Source: DUOA01 sp012839095
GTDB taxonomy: Bacteria; Bacillota; Clostridia; Caldicoprobacterales; DTU083
Length of the DNA: 64,000 nucleotides
NCBI GenBank assembly: GCA_050951505.1
Contig: JBMNJE010000011.1
Coordinates: 768,880-832,879 of the forward strand
Direction: 5' to 3'
The notes beneath the pieces were generated by a model. It was not told where the DNA came from and did not search any database. It worked only from the letters and a program-made list of their open reading frames with translations. Of the stretch, positions 16,298 to 24,716 are shown in pieces; positions within the stretch are counted from its first letter, which is position 1; every line of letters starts with the position of its first letter. The translations under genes and the position numbers were made by a program.

Positions 16298-17023
16298 TCA
16301 CGACTTGTATCCAAACCAGCCCCAAGCATGCCAAAACTCCAGGGCACCGGATAAAATCATAGATATGATCATTCCAAGAACAAAGCAAGTGGTAAACAGC
16401 GTTAGGGAAAACAAGGCAACTGAACGAATTCGTCTATTGAATTTAGCCGGCAGCCGTGGATATATGCCAAGTGAAGGGAGTACAGCACTGCCTGAAGCTG
16501 CTGCTATTGTGTTTTGATGGAAGCGGCTGTAAGAACGCATGAGTTGGCGAATGAATGCAGTGAAATAAATGCAGCCAACAGCTGACAGTACAGAAAGTGC
16601 AGACAGAGACAAGCCGAACACCATACTAGGCCAATAGGGTATGCTTGGAATCAGCGACCAAGGACTTATGCCGCTAAACAAGCATACTGCTGCCACTGCA
16701 TTGCAAAGTGAAAAGACTGCCATGATTATCTCCCAGGCTGCAAGCAGAACAAAGAAAGCACCTGCAAATATGTCAAAAACACAGAGACCTATTATCGTAG
16801 CTGCTTTCCTGCCCCCACTCTTTTTTACTTCTCCAACGCTCTCAAATTGAGAAGCAAGCTCAGCAGGATTACCCAGCTTAGCTGTAATCTCCTCTTCAGA
16901 ATAACCATCTGCCATTTTGAAAGCAAAGTGCTGTTCGTACTCGCAGATAATTTCATCAGAATCAGTAATATTGTTCTTTTTAAGTTCATCAGCAAGTTTT
17001 GAAAGAAATTCATTCCTTGTCAT
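16298..17023 (-). CDS. DUF1700 (HAAS domain) membrane protein
   Basis: This 241-residue protein has an N-terminal cytoplasmic HAAS/DUF1700 domain (RNEFLSKLADELKK, then GNPAELASQF) followed by four to five hydrophobic helices from residue 80 on. These proteins are usually encoded right after a PadR regulator, as here: the start lies inside the end of the padR gene, overlapping by 14 bases. They are thought to act as partners of the PadR protein in membrane-linked regulation, but the mechanism is not established. ATG at 17023 was preferred because GGAGG is 9 bases upstream; an earlier ATG touches that site. Confidence 0.88.
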   Translation of the reverse strand: MTRNEFLSKLADELKKNNITDSDEIICEYEQHFAFKMADGYSEEEITAKLGNPAELASQFESVGEVKKSGGRKAATIIGLCVFDIFAGAFFVLLAAWEIIMAVFSLCNAVAAVCLFSGISPWSLIPSIPYWPSMVFGLSLSALSVLSAVGCIYFTAFIRQLMRSYSRFHQNTIAAASGSAVLPSLGIYPRLPAKFNRRIRSVALFSLTLFTTCFVLGMIISMILSGALEFWHAWGWFGYKS

Positions 17024-17336
17024 TACTATCATCCTCCAATAAGATTTCTACCCTTTTGGCAAAATTCAGATATTGTGCACGTTCTTTTTTATATGTCTCC
17101 AGTCCAAGTTTTGTAAGCGAATAGTATTTGCGTGGAGGCCCGCCGCTTTCTTCCTGCATATAAGTAGTTAGCAGGCCTTCACTCTTTAACTTTCTTAAAA
17201 TCGGGTAAACAGTACCATCGGCTATGTCGATATGGTTAGACAAGTATTCAGATATTTCATATCCATAACGATCGTGCTTTTTCAGCAGCGACAATACGCA
17301 CAGATCCAGCACACCCTTTTTGTATTGTATATTCAC
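17010..17336 (-). CDS. PadR-family transcriptional repressor
   Basis: This 108-residue protein contains the PadR winged helix: GVLDLCVLSLL, then YGYEISEYLS and DGTVYPILRKLKSEGLL with the RKYYSLTKLG wing. It lacks the C-terminal dimerisation domain of long PadR proteins and so is of the short class. GTG start at 17336 after GGGAGGG. It leads an operon with DUF1700 and two SDR genes. A perfect promoter with a dyad covering the start site lies directly upstream, which is what autorepression would need. Confidence 0.93.
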   Translation of the reverse strand: MNIQYKKGVLDLCVLSLLKKHDRYGYEISEYLSNHIDIADGTVYPILRKLKSEGLLTTYMQEESGGPPRKYYSLTKLGLETYKKERAQYLNFAKRVEILLEDDSNDKE

Positions 17337-17360
17337 ATACTCCCTCCCTTGTTATTAACC

Positions 17361-17380
17361 AGTAGAATATGTTATCTACT
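17361..17380. promoter_or_regulatory. Candidate PadR operator
   Basis: Perfect inverted repeat AGTAGA (17361-17366) and TCTACT (17375-17380) with an 8-base centre, located from about +1 to +20 of the consensus promoter. The position suits repression by the PadR protein encoded downstream. Confidence 0.6.
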
Positions 17381-17385
17381 ATTGA

Positions 17386-17414
17386 ATTATATTCACTAGT
17401 GTTTGAAATGTCAA
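17386..17414 (-). promoter_or_regulatory. Consensus sigma-A promoter of the PadR operon
   Basis: TTGACA (17414-17409) and TATAAT (17391-17386) on the minus strand, both perfect, with 17 bases between. The spacer contains a CACTAGTG palindrome. Such a strong unregulated core promoter would normally need a repressor. Confidence 0.8.
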
Positions 17415-17522
17415 TATCCCTTGGTAAACTTTTCTTAAGTCAGAAATGGTGTCTTGATTGTCGATAAGCTATTACCACCTAAAAAAGGTTAAACAAACAA
17501 TTAGAAGTGCTAATGAGACGGG

Positions 17523-17550
17523 AAAAGCAGCCAATCAATATGACGGCTGC
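17523..17550 (-). terminator. Terminator after the 17602-18342 SDR gene
   Basis: Minus-strand hairpin GCAGCC/GGCTGC (17550-17545 and 17532-17527, 12-base loop) followed by TTTTCCC. It lies about 50 bases after the stop codon. Confidence 0.55.
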
Positions 17551-17601
17551 CTTTCACAAAAATGTTATATAGTAAAGCTTCAGATGCTAACTTTCATTAT
17601 G

Positions 17602-18342
17602 CTATAAAGCAGCTGCACCACCATCAATCGAAATAACAGCGCCATGAATATAGGAAGATTGCTCACTTAGCAGGAAACAAACTACATCTGCCACTTCATG
17701 GGGTTGTCCTAATCTGCCCATTGGAACTGCTTCGGCCATTTGTTTAATAGCCTTTTTAGGGTACGCCTTTACCATCGGTGTTTCATTAGTCCCTGGAGCA
17801 ATCGCATTAATTCTGATATTTTCCCTTCCATACTCTCCGGCTATGGTTTTTGTCAGTCCAATAACAGCATGTTTTGTTGCGGAATATGCACCCAAGGTAG
17901 GTATTCCAACCAAACCGCCCAGAGATGCTGTATTTACAATTACTCCGCCTCCGGTTTTGAGCATTTCACTAATTACAAACTTTAGCCCATAGAATACACC
18001 ATTAAGATTTACATCAACAATATTATTAAATTCTTCTACAGAACATTCAATGGTGCGAACTCCGGAACCAGAAACTCCTGCATTGTTAAAAAATAAATCT
18101 ATTTTTCCAAAAGAGTCAATTGTTTTGGCAACATATTTTTTTACATCCTCTACTTTACTAACATCTGCTTGTACAAAAATTGCATTACAGCCTAGCTCCT
18201 TACATAGACGAACAGTTTCTTCGCCGTTTTCTCTGGATATGTCTACTACTGTAATATTTGTTCCTTTTTTTGCTAACTTCAATGCCACTTCTCTTCCAAA
18301 CCCGCTGCCTCCGCCTGTAATAATAGCTGTTTTCTTTTGCAT
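17602..18342 (-). CDS. Short-chain dehydrogenase/reductase (classical, FabG-like)
   Basis: This 246-residue classical SDR has TGGGSGFGRE as the cofactor loop, NNAG as FFNNAGVSG, serine in NTASLGG, YSATK as the YxxxK, and the C-terminal GAVISIDGG typical of glucose/3-oxoacyl-type dehydrogenases. An Asp at the end of strand 2 (VVDISREN) points to NAD rather than NADP. AAGGAG precedes the ATG. It is monocistronic, flanked by terminators on both sides, downstream of the alcohol dehydrogenase gene. Substrate not predictable from sequence. Confidence 0.92.
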   Translation of the reverse strand: MQKKTAIITGGGSGFGREVALKLAKKGTNITVVDISRENGEETVRLCKELGCNAIFVQADVSKVEDVKKYVAKTIDSFGKIDLFFNNAGVSGSGVRTIECSVEEFNNIVDVNLNGVFYGLKFVISEMLKTGGGVIVNTASLGGLVGIPTLGAYSATKHAVIGLTKTIAGEYGRENIRINAIAPGTNETPMVKAYPKKAIKQMAEAVPMGRLGQPHEVADVVCFLLSEQSSYIHGAVISIDGGAAAL

Positions 18343-18403
18343 ATAAGCACTCCTTAAAAATTATCAGATCAAGATAATATACCCATAAAAGCTTTATTAA
18401 AAT

Positions 18404-18441
18404 AAAAAAACCTCGGTATGCTCATCGAAAACATAGCGAGG
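18404..18441 (-). terminator. Rho-independent terminator of the alcohol dehydrogenase gene
   Basis: Minus-strand stem CCTCG/CGAGG extended by TATG/CATA past one mismatch (18441-18437 and 18415-18411), followed at once by a run of seven T. It is about 20 bases after the stop. Confidence 0.75.
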
Positions 18442-18462
18442 AGTAAAACATTTAGCAAATAG

Positions 18463-19563
18463 TTAATTTTTGAGCAGACTCTTACTATAAATACGTATGA
18501 TATCTTCAAGTCCTGCTTCTTCCGGATGATTTTTTAACTTATTTTTATTGGCAATAAAGCTCCTGGAATATTCATAAATTTCATCTTCTGTAATATCAAT
18601 CTTTACATCAATTAAGCAATTAAAAACGGCCTCCAATTCTGCCAGATGCCTAAATCCCAGAATATTTAACATTCTATCTATCTTTCTTTGCTCCTTAAAG
18701 GATTTTAAGAACTCTATAGTTAAAACACCATTAGCAAGTCCATGGGGCAGCCCTTTGAAATAAGTCAGCGGATATCCCATTCCATGGGGCAGGGAGGTAC
18801 CGGTATGCGCAATTTGTATCCCACCCATAACAGAAGCCATCATAACCTTCTCTCTAAACTCCGGACTCAATTCTTTGCCTATTAATTTTTCAAAGCAGTA
18901 TTTAAATAACTCAAAACCTTTCTCTCCAAAAACATCTGACATATTAGTGCTATTAGTGTTTAAATATCCTTCAACTAAATGGGTAAAAGCATCGATGGCG
19001 GTATTAACAGTAATTTCATAAGGTAGAGCAAAAGTATATTTGCTATCAATAAAAGCTGCTTTTGGGAATATGCTTTGCCCCAGGTTCTTCTTTGTCTTTT
19101 CCTTATTGGAAGTCACTATGCTGTATTGGGTAACTTCTGAACCCGTACCTGAAGTTGTTGGCACAGCCACTACTGGAATACTATCCAGCTTTCCTGCACT
19201 AAATATATTATCTTTATGTATTTCCGGATTTTTTATGAATACAGCAATAGCTTTCGCGGCATCCATAGGCGATCCGCCGCCGATACCTATAATAAAATCC
19301 ACATTATTGCTCTTTCCTATCTCGCTTCCTTTTTCTATGGTCTCTAAAGACGGATTCTCCTCTACCTCATCAAAAAGTAAGTGTTCTACTCCGGTCTGGG
19401 AAAGTGCTTTCTTAACATCATCATATGATCCATTCTTTTTTGCGGAGCTTCTTCCTGTAACAATTAGAGCTTTGCTCCCTATTTTACTGAAAACTTCTTT
19501 ATTATTTATAATTACATCTTCACCAAAATGTATTTCGGTGGGCATATAAAATTTGAACTGCAT
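18463..19563 (-). CDS. Iron-containing (group III) alcohol dehydrogenase
   Basis: This 366-residue dehydrogenase has the NAD-binding GIGGGSPMDAAKA motif near residue 90, TTSGTGSEVTQ, and the metal-binding histidines in HTGTSLPHGMGYPL and LPHGLANGV, giving the full family set. Members reduce aldehydes to alcohols or oxidise diols with NAD(P). ATG at 19563 is used because AGGAAGG lies upstream; the TTG at 19590 lies before that site. It has its own terminator, with the LysR gene on the same strand 100 bases upstream. Substrate is unknown; no diol dehydratase or microcompartment gene is present here. Confidence 0.93.
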   Translation of the reverse strand: MQFKFYMPTEIHFGEDVIINNKEVFSKIGSKALIVTGRSSAKKNGSYDDVKKALSQTGVEHLLFDEVEENPSLETIEKGSEIGKSNNVDFIIGIGGGSPMDAAKAIAVFIKNPEIHKDNIFSAGKLDSIPVVAVPTTSGTGSEVTQYSIVTSNKEKTKKNLGQSIFPKAAFIDSKYTFALPYEITVNTAIDAFTHLVEGYLNTNSTNMSDVFGEKGFELFKYCFEKLIGKELSPEFREKVMMASVMGGIQIAHTGTSLPHGMGYPLTYFKGLPHGLANGVLTIEFLKSFKEQRKIDRMLNILGFRHLAELEAVFNCLIDVKIDITEDEIYEYSRSFIANKNKLKNHPEEAGLEDIIRIYSKSLLKN

Positions 19564-19665
19564 TAAATTTTCATCCTTCCTTTGTAACAACTATTGCAGG
19601 CTTAATAATTCCCCATAGAATCCGCTAATAGTAATAACTTTGCCTGTTATCCCGGATGCTCTTCC

Positions 19666-20583
19666 TTATTGTAACTTGCCAACATTAATCCCCTGAAGAA
19701 TATCTATATGTTTATAGTTACTTACAACCTCTAAAAGCGTTTCCATTTCTTCAGTTATCACCTTATTCTTGTGATATACAATACTAAAATATCTGTTCCA
19801 CTCATTGTCTGTATTTATAACAGGGTACATTTTACCACTTTTTATTTCCTCTTCGACCAATCGTATCGAAATTACTGCCAGGAAGTTGTTTTCAATAACA
19901 GTTTTCTTAATTGCTGAAGAGCTGTTGCCCTCAAAAGCTGCTTTTATTTGTATTCCTTTCTCCAGCACATATCTTTCAAACAGCTCCCTGGTTCCACTGC
20001 CTTGTTCCCGCATTGCAAACTTTTTATTCTCCAGGTCCTTTATCTTTACAATTTTTTTATTAGCAAAAGGGTGATTTGCACTGCAGACAAGAACCAGGAA
20101 ATCATCAACTTCAGGTATAGAAATCAAATCCGGACTCTTAACCCTTCCTTCTACGATACCAATATCCAATTCAGAATTTAACAGCTTTTCTTCTATTTCT
20201 TTTGTATTACCTACATATGCGTAAATTTCAACATGTGGATTTATTTTTTTGAAGTTTTTAACTACTTCGCCGAGAATACAATTACCTACTGTCATGGTTG
20301 CACCAATTCTAATCTTCTCTACATAATTCTCCTGCAGCATCATTTCCTCCATGTCATCAAACTGCTTAACCACATTTCTTGCATAGGAAAGAAGCCTTTT
20401 GCCCTTTTCTGTGATAAATAATTTCTTATTGAGGCGTTCAAACAAAAGTACTCCATAGTGCTGCTCCAATTCTCTGATTGCCTGGCTTACGGTAGGTTGT
20501 GAAATGAAAAGTCTTGAGGCAGCAGTACTCATTTTACCGCAATCTACTACTTCAATAAATATTCTTAAATGTCTTATGGTCAT
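19666..20583 (-). CDS. LysR-family regulator of the sulfite/metal gene cluster
   Basis: This 305-residue protein has the LysR winged helix at residues 1-60 (MTIRHLRIFIEVVDCGKM, then AASRLFISQPTVSQAIRELE) and a substrate-binding-type effector domain. It is divergent from the CoA-disulfide reductase, sulfite reductase and yeiH genes. LysR proteins next to sulfite reductase or yeiH genes (CysL, YeiE types) control sulfur genes, so that role is inferred. The start at 20583 gives the usual MTIRHLR beginning; a GTG four codons upstream is also possible. The gap of about 140 bases to the divergent gene contains a strong palindrome of LysR type, also found before the metal importer at 27.6 kb. Confidence 0.92.
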   Translation of the reverse strand: MTIRHLRIFIEVVDCGKMSTAASRLFISQPTVSQAIRELEQHYGVLLFERLNKKLFITEKGKRLLSYARNVVKQFDDMEEMMLQENYVEKIRIGATMTVGNCILGEVVKNFKKINPHVEIYAYVGNTKEIEEKLLNSELDIGIVEGRVKSPDLISIPEVDDFLVLVCSANHPFANKKIVKIKDLENKKFAMREQGSGTRELFERYVLEKGIQIKAAFEGNSSSAIKKTVIENNFLAVISIRLVEEEIKSGKMYPVINTDNEWNRYFSIVYHKNKVITEEMETLLEVVSNYKHIDILQGINVGKLQ

Positions 20584-20615
20584 AATATCATCCACTTTTC
20601 CAAGATAGTTTCGTT

Positions 20616-20634
20616 TAATAGGTAATGCCTATTA
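20616..20634. promoter_or_regulatory. LysR-type operator, copy 1
   Basis: Perfect palindrome TAATAGG-TAATG-CCTATTA, with 7-bp arms and a T-N11-A core as in LysR sites. It lies in the divergent gap between the lysR gene and the flavoprotein gene. Almost the same 15 bp recurs at 27626-27640. Confidence 0.75.
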
Positions 20635-20726
20635 CTATTATTAGATAATATCATTTTATTATTAATCAGACAAGTGATATATTTATATTGAGACAGTTGT
20701 GAAATATTAGACAAAGAGGTGTATAT

Positions 20727-22358
20727 ATGAAAGTTCTTATAATTGGAGGTGTGGCTGCCGGTACTAAGGTTGCTGCGAAGCTTAAGCGCGAAAACCGCAA
20801 CTGTGAGGTTACCATATTAACAAAAAGCAAAGATATTTCCTATGCAGGCTGCGGGCTGCCTTACTATGTTGGCAAAGTAATACCGGAACGTACTCAGTTG
20901 ATTGTGAATACTCCTGAGAAATTTTCAAAATTAACCGGAGTTACAGTACAGACTGAAGTCGAAGTCAGAAAAATCAATACAGCTGAAAAAACCGTTGATG
21001 CAGTATATCTGAAGTCACAGGAAAATCTCAAGTATGAGTATGACAAGTTAGTTATAGCCTCTGGAGCTGAAGCAGTTAAGCCGCCAATTGAAGGCATAAA
21101 TCTGCAAAATGTGTACTATCTGAGGACCCCGGGTGATGCTGTCGCCATACGCGATGCAGTTGAAGCAGGTGGTATTAAGCGCACAGTTGTAGTCGGCGGC
21201 GGTTACATTGGCTTGGAGATTGCTGAGAATTTAGCTGCACAAGGGGTCAGAATTACTGTTGTTGATATGGCAGAAAATATACTCCCCGGCTTTGATAAGG
21301 AATTTGCTGAATATGTTGAAAATCATCTGGCAGATCAAGGCATCATGGCTTTTACCAACACAAAACTGGAGGCTATTCTAGGTGAAGAAAAGGTTGAGAA
21401 GATTAAAACAGACAGGCGTACTTTTAAGGCAGATGCCGTTGTGCTTTGTGTGGGAATCAGGGCTAATACGGATTTTCTTACAGACACCGGCATTGAGCTA
21501 ATGCCCAACAAAACTATTAAGGTTAATGAGTATCTGCAAACAAACATTAATGATATCTATGCTGTTGGAGACTGTGCAACTGTGACCAACAGGCTCACAA
21601 AAGAGTCTGCCTGGTCCCCTATGGGTTCAACTGCCAATATTGCCGGTCGTATTGCTGCTAAAAGCATTGCAGGAACCGCTGCCGGTAAAGGCTATCAGGG
21701 AGTTCTGGGAACCGCAATTGTAAAGCTTCCAAAGCTGAACGCTGCAAAAACAGGACTAACAGAAGCTGATGCTGCAAAGGCAGGATACAATGCTGTAAGC
21801 GTAGTTACTGTTGTAGACGATAAAGCTCACTACTATCCCGGTGCTTCAAACTTTATAGTTAAGATGACGGCCGACAGGGAAAGCAAAAAACTGCTGGGTC
21901 TACAGGTACTGGGCCAAGGTGCTGTAGATAAGATGGTTGATATTGCGGTAACAGCCATAACTATGGGAGCTACTCTGGAGGATGTCGAAAATATGGATTT
22001 AGCTTATGCTCCGCCTTTTTCAACAGCAATACATCCATTTTCCCATACAGTCAATGTATTGCTAAACAAAATCAGAGGCGAGATTGAGAGTATTTCTCCT
22101 ACTGCTTATGCAAACGGTGAAGCAAAGGATTATAAAGTAATCGATTCTTCTATTAGTCCAAGCATTGATGGAGCTCAATATATAGATCTCACAGAAGTTA
22201 ATGGTGAACTTGATGAATTTGCCAAGGATGAAAAACTTCTTTTAGTCTGTACTAAAGGGAAAAGAGCTTATATGCTGCAAAATCGGTTAAAACATTACGG
22301 TTACACTAATACACTGGTTCTTGAAGGTGGTACCACCTTTAATGAACTTGAAATATAA
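20727..22358 (+). CDS. CoA-disulfide reductase-like flavoprotein with C-terminal rhodanese domain
   Basis: This 543-residue protein of the pyridine nucleotide-disulfide reductase superfamily has an N-terminal FAD loop (IIGGVAAGT), a redox-active Cys42 in SYAGCGLPYYVG, an NADH-binding VVVGGGYIGLEIAE and FAD-contacting VYAVGDCA. Residues from about 450 on form a rhodanese domain with catalytic Cys508 in LLVCTKGKRA. This single-cysteine plus rhodanese layout is known from CoA-disulfide and CoA-persulfide/polysulfide reductases. With sulfite reductase 35 bases downstream it probably handles sulfane sulfur made or used in sulfite reduction. AGAGGTG precedes the ATG. Confidence 0.92.
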   Translation: MKVLIIGGVAAGTKVAAKLKRENRNCEVTILTKSKDISYAGCGLPYYVGKVIPERTQLIVNTPEKFSKLTGVTVQTEVEVRKINTAEKTVDAVYLKSQENLKYEYDKLVIASGAEAVKPPIEGINLQNVYYLRTPGDAVAIRDAVEAGGIKRTVVVGGGYIGLEIAENLAAQGVRITVVDMAENILPGFDKEFAEYVENHLADQGIMAFTNTKLEAILGEEKVEKIKTDRRTFKADAVVLCVGIRANTDFLTDTGIELMPNKTIKVNEYLQTNINDIYAVGDCATVTNRLTKESAWSPMGSTANIAGRIAAKSIAGTAAGKGYQGVLGTAIVKLPKLNAAKTGLTEADAAKAGYNAVSVVTVVDDKAHYYPGASNFIVKMTADRESKKLLGLQVLGQGAVDKMVDIAVTAITMGATLEDVENMDLAYAPPFSTAIHPFSHTVNVLLNKIRGEIESISPTAYANGEAKDYKVIDSSISPSIDGAQYIDLTEVNGELDEFAKDEKLLLVCTKGKRAYMLQNRLKHYGYTNTLVLEGGTTFNELEI

Positions 22359-22393
22359 CAATCAAAATATTTATAAAATGGAGGATATTAATT

Positions 22394-23347
22394 ATGCCAA
22401 CTTTAACTGTAAGTCCGGAAGATGTAAAAAGAGTAAAAGCATTGGGCTTTCTGGTCAACAAAGGAACTGATAACTTCTCAGGAAGAATTATTACAGTAAA
22501 CGGAAAAATAACAGCAGCTCAAAATAAGTGTATAGCAGAGGCAGCTGAACTGTTCGGTAATGGTATAGTAACTTTCACTTCCAGGTTAACTATAGAAGTT
22601 CAGGGAATTCCTTATGAAAAGATTGAGGATTTCAGAGCATATCTTGCAAAGGAAGGTCTTGAAACCGGTGGTACCGGTTCAAAGGTACGTCCTGTTGTAT
22701 CATGCAAAGGCACTACATGTCAGTACGGCCTGATAGATACTTTTGGACTTTCCGAAGAGATTCATGAAAGATTTTACAATGGATATGCGGATGTAAAACT
22801 TCCTCACAAATTCAAAATTGCTGTGGGAGGCTGCCCGAATAGCTGTGTAAAACCTGATTTAAACGACTTAGGAATAGTAGGACAAATGATACCTATTTAT
22901 GATGAGGATCTATGTAATGGATGCAGGAGATGTTTTGTGGAAGAGGCTTGCCCGATAGGCGTAGCTAAAGTTGTAGACGGCATTCTCGAAATAAATGAAG
23001 ATGAATGCAACAACTGTGGACGCTGTATTGGTAAATGCCACTTTGATGCTATTGAAGACGGCCAGATGGGCTATAAGATATACTTGGGCGGAATGTGGGG
23101 AAAACGGGTTGCTCATGGAATACCCATTCGTAAAATCTTTACCAGTAAAGAAGAAGCTCTGGACGTAGTAGAAAAGGCTGTTCTTCTATACAGGGAACAG
23201 GGAAAAACCGGAGAACGTTTTGCACAAACAATTAAAAGAATAGGCTTTGAAGATGTGGAAGCTCAGTTATTATCAGATGACCTGATGGACAGAAAACAGG
23301 AAATTCTGGACGCACAGCTTCACCTTGCAGGAGGAGCTACCTGTTAG
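22394..23347 (+). CDS. Siroheme/4Fe-4S sulfite (or nitrite) reductase with ferredoxin domain
   Basis: This 317-residue single-chain reductase is AsrC-like. It has an N-terminal ferredoxin-like half, then the siroheme-cluster cysteines in CKGTTC and GGCPNSCVKPD, and an inserted pair of 4Fe-4S clusters (CNGCRRCFVEEACP and CNNCGRCIGKCH). Six-electron reduction of sulfite to sulfide is the likely reaction. AsrA and AsrB partners are not encoded nearby; electrons may come from ferredoxin or from the flavoprotein encoded immediately upstream. GGAGG is 10 bases before the ATG. It is cotranscribed with the flavoprotein gene and followed by a long hairpin and the yeiH gene. Confidence 0.92.
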   Translation: MPTLTVSPEDVKRVKALGFLVNKGTDNFSGRIITVNGKITAAQNKCIAEAAELFGNGIVTFTSRLTIEVQGIPYEKIEDFRAYLAKEGLETGGTGSKVRPVVSCKGTTCQYGLIDTFGLSEEIHERFYNGYADVKLPHKFKIAVGGCPNSCVKPDLNDLGIVGQMIPIYDEDLCNGCRRCFVEEACPIGVAKVVDGILEINEDECNNCGRCIGKCHFDAIEDGQMGYKIYLGGMWGKRVAHGIPIRKIFTSKEEALDVVEKAVLLYREQGKTGERFAQTIKRIGFEDVEAQLLSDDLMDRKQEILDAQLHLAGGATC

Positions 23348-23391
23348 TTTATTCTTTAATTGAATTTTATATTTCTGGTATCTAGAATCCT

Positions 23392-23443
23392 GTCAGTAAT
23401 GCTCAGGAAGAAAGCTTTCAATGCCTCCTTCCTGAGCACTGAC
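23392..23443. other. Long hairpin between sulfite reductase and yeiH genes
   Basis: The left arm GTCAGT (23392-23397) and GCTCAGGAAG (23401-23410) pairs with CTTCCTGAGC (23428-23437) and ACTGAC (23438-23443), giving 16 bp with a 3-base bulge and a 17-base loop. There is no T tract after it on the plus strand, so it may be a processing or attenuating structure rather than a simple terminator. Confidence 0.6.
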
Positions 23444-23535
23444 ATTATCAGGATATTTCCCTCCAATATACTTTATTTTTTTGAAAACCTTTGTTAGTTA
23501 AATAACAAACAATCTTACTGCTATGAAAGGGACTT

Positions 23536-24615
23536 ATGATGATGAGCAAAAATATTAGTACAAAATCACCTACGGTTTTAAACCTAAATAAATACTTTGC
23601 TGTTGCTGTATGTATTGTTATTGCCATTGCGGCAACCTGCCTGGGAAAAGTGCAAAAGTTTGTTGGCGCACCCATGATTGGCCTGTTTATAAGCATCGCT
23701 ATTGTTAATTTGCTGCCTGCTATAAATAAGGATTTCAAAGCAGGTACTAGCTTTGTAGGAAAAAAGTTCTTAAGTCTTGGTATTATACTGGCTGGTGCCA
23801 CCTTAAATTTTAAAGAAATCTTAGGCTACGGCGGAAAGGCCCTTCCCCTTGTTGTTGTCAATATAATCATTGCCTTCAGTGTTGCGTATCTCATTGGAAG
23901 AAAGCTGCAGGTATCTGTAAATACCAGTACTTTAGTGGGCGGAGGTACATCTATTTGCGGTGGTACTGCTATTGCTACCCTGGCATCTATAATCAAGGCA
24001 AAAGAAACTGAAATTGCTTATGCCATGACAGCAATTTTCTTATTTGATATATTCGGAGCCCTGGCTTACCCATATTTGGCAACCTTCCTTGGATTAACCC
24101 CGAATCAATTCGGATTTCTTGCCGGTACTGCAATTAACGACACATCAAGTGTTGCAGCGGCAGAAGCTACCTATAATGTATTGAACAATATTGATCTTAA
24201 CTTAGCAATAACAGTCAAGCTTACAAGAATTACAATGCTTATTGCAGTGGCAGTATTTTTTACTATCGTCACATTCAGAAAAGAAACCAAAGTGAATAAT
24301 TCCGGTACTGCACAAAAGTTGTCTGTCGGCCAAACCGTAATTAATGTGTTTCCATGGTTTATACTTATATTTATTTTCATGGCAGTCCTAAATACCTTAG
24401 GAGCTTTTCAAAATATAGACGGCGCACCAAGCTTCTTCAAAAATGGCTACAAATTCTTAAATACCACTGCCTTAGCCGGTGTTGGCTTTAAAATACGGTT
24501 CAAAGATCTGATTACAAAAGGAATTAAGCCTATTATACTCGGCGGTTGCACCTGGCTTGCCATTTTTGCTTCATCGTTTTTATTTATCAGCCTTTTTGCC
24601 TCATTTTTAGGCTGA
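23536..24615 (+). CDS. yeiH: YeiH-family putative sulfate/sulfite exporter
   Basis: This 359-residue integral membrane protein of the UPF0324/YeiH family has about ten hydrophobic helices. It carries the family blocks SLGIILAGATLNFKEI, GGGTSICGGTAIAT and AINDTSSVAAA. Family members are annotated as sulfate exporters, and some belong to sulfite or taurine metabolism. Position after a sulfite reductase gene and divergent from a LysR gene is the usual YeiE/YeiH pattern, which supports movement of sulfite or a related anion. Three consecutive ATG codons at 23536-23544 follow AAGGGA; the third is the best spaced. A strong terminator follows. Confidence 0.93.
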   Translation: MMMSKNISTKSPTVLNLNKYFAVAVCIVIAIAATCLGKVQKFVGAPMIGLFISIAIVNLLPAINKDFKAGTSFVGKKFLSLGIILAGATLNFKEILGYGGKALPLVVVNIIIAFSVAYLIGRKLQVSVNTSTLVGGGTSICGGTAIATLASIIKAKETEIAYAMTAIFLFDIFGALAYPYLATFLGLTPNQFGFLAGTAINDTSSVAAAEATYNVLNNIDLNLAITVKLTRITMLIAVAVFFTIVTFRKETKVNNSGTAQKLSVGQTVINVFPWFILIFIFMAVLNTLGAFQNIDGAPSFFKNGYKFLNTTALAGVGFKIRFKDLITKGIKPIILGGCTWLAIFASSFLFISLFASFLG

Positions 24616-24623
24616 TTAACTAG

Positions 24624-24688
24624 AAAAAGGCTTTCATTACTTTCGGTTATTGTATCGGCTTTGATTTCGAAGTAATGAAAGCCTTTTT
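24624..24688. terminator. Strong bidirectional terminator
   Basis: A perfect 19-bp inverted repeat (24624-24642 and 24670-24688, arms start AAAAAGGCTTTCATTAC) with A/T runs on both flanks. It lies between the convergent yeiH and iron ABC transporter ATPase genes and can terminate both. Confidence 0.9.
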
Positions 24689-24716
24689 ATTTCATATTTT
24701 ATATGGAACTGATATT

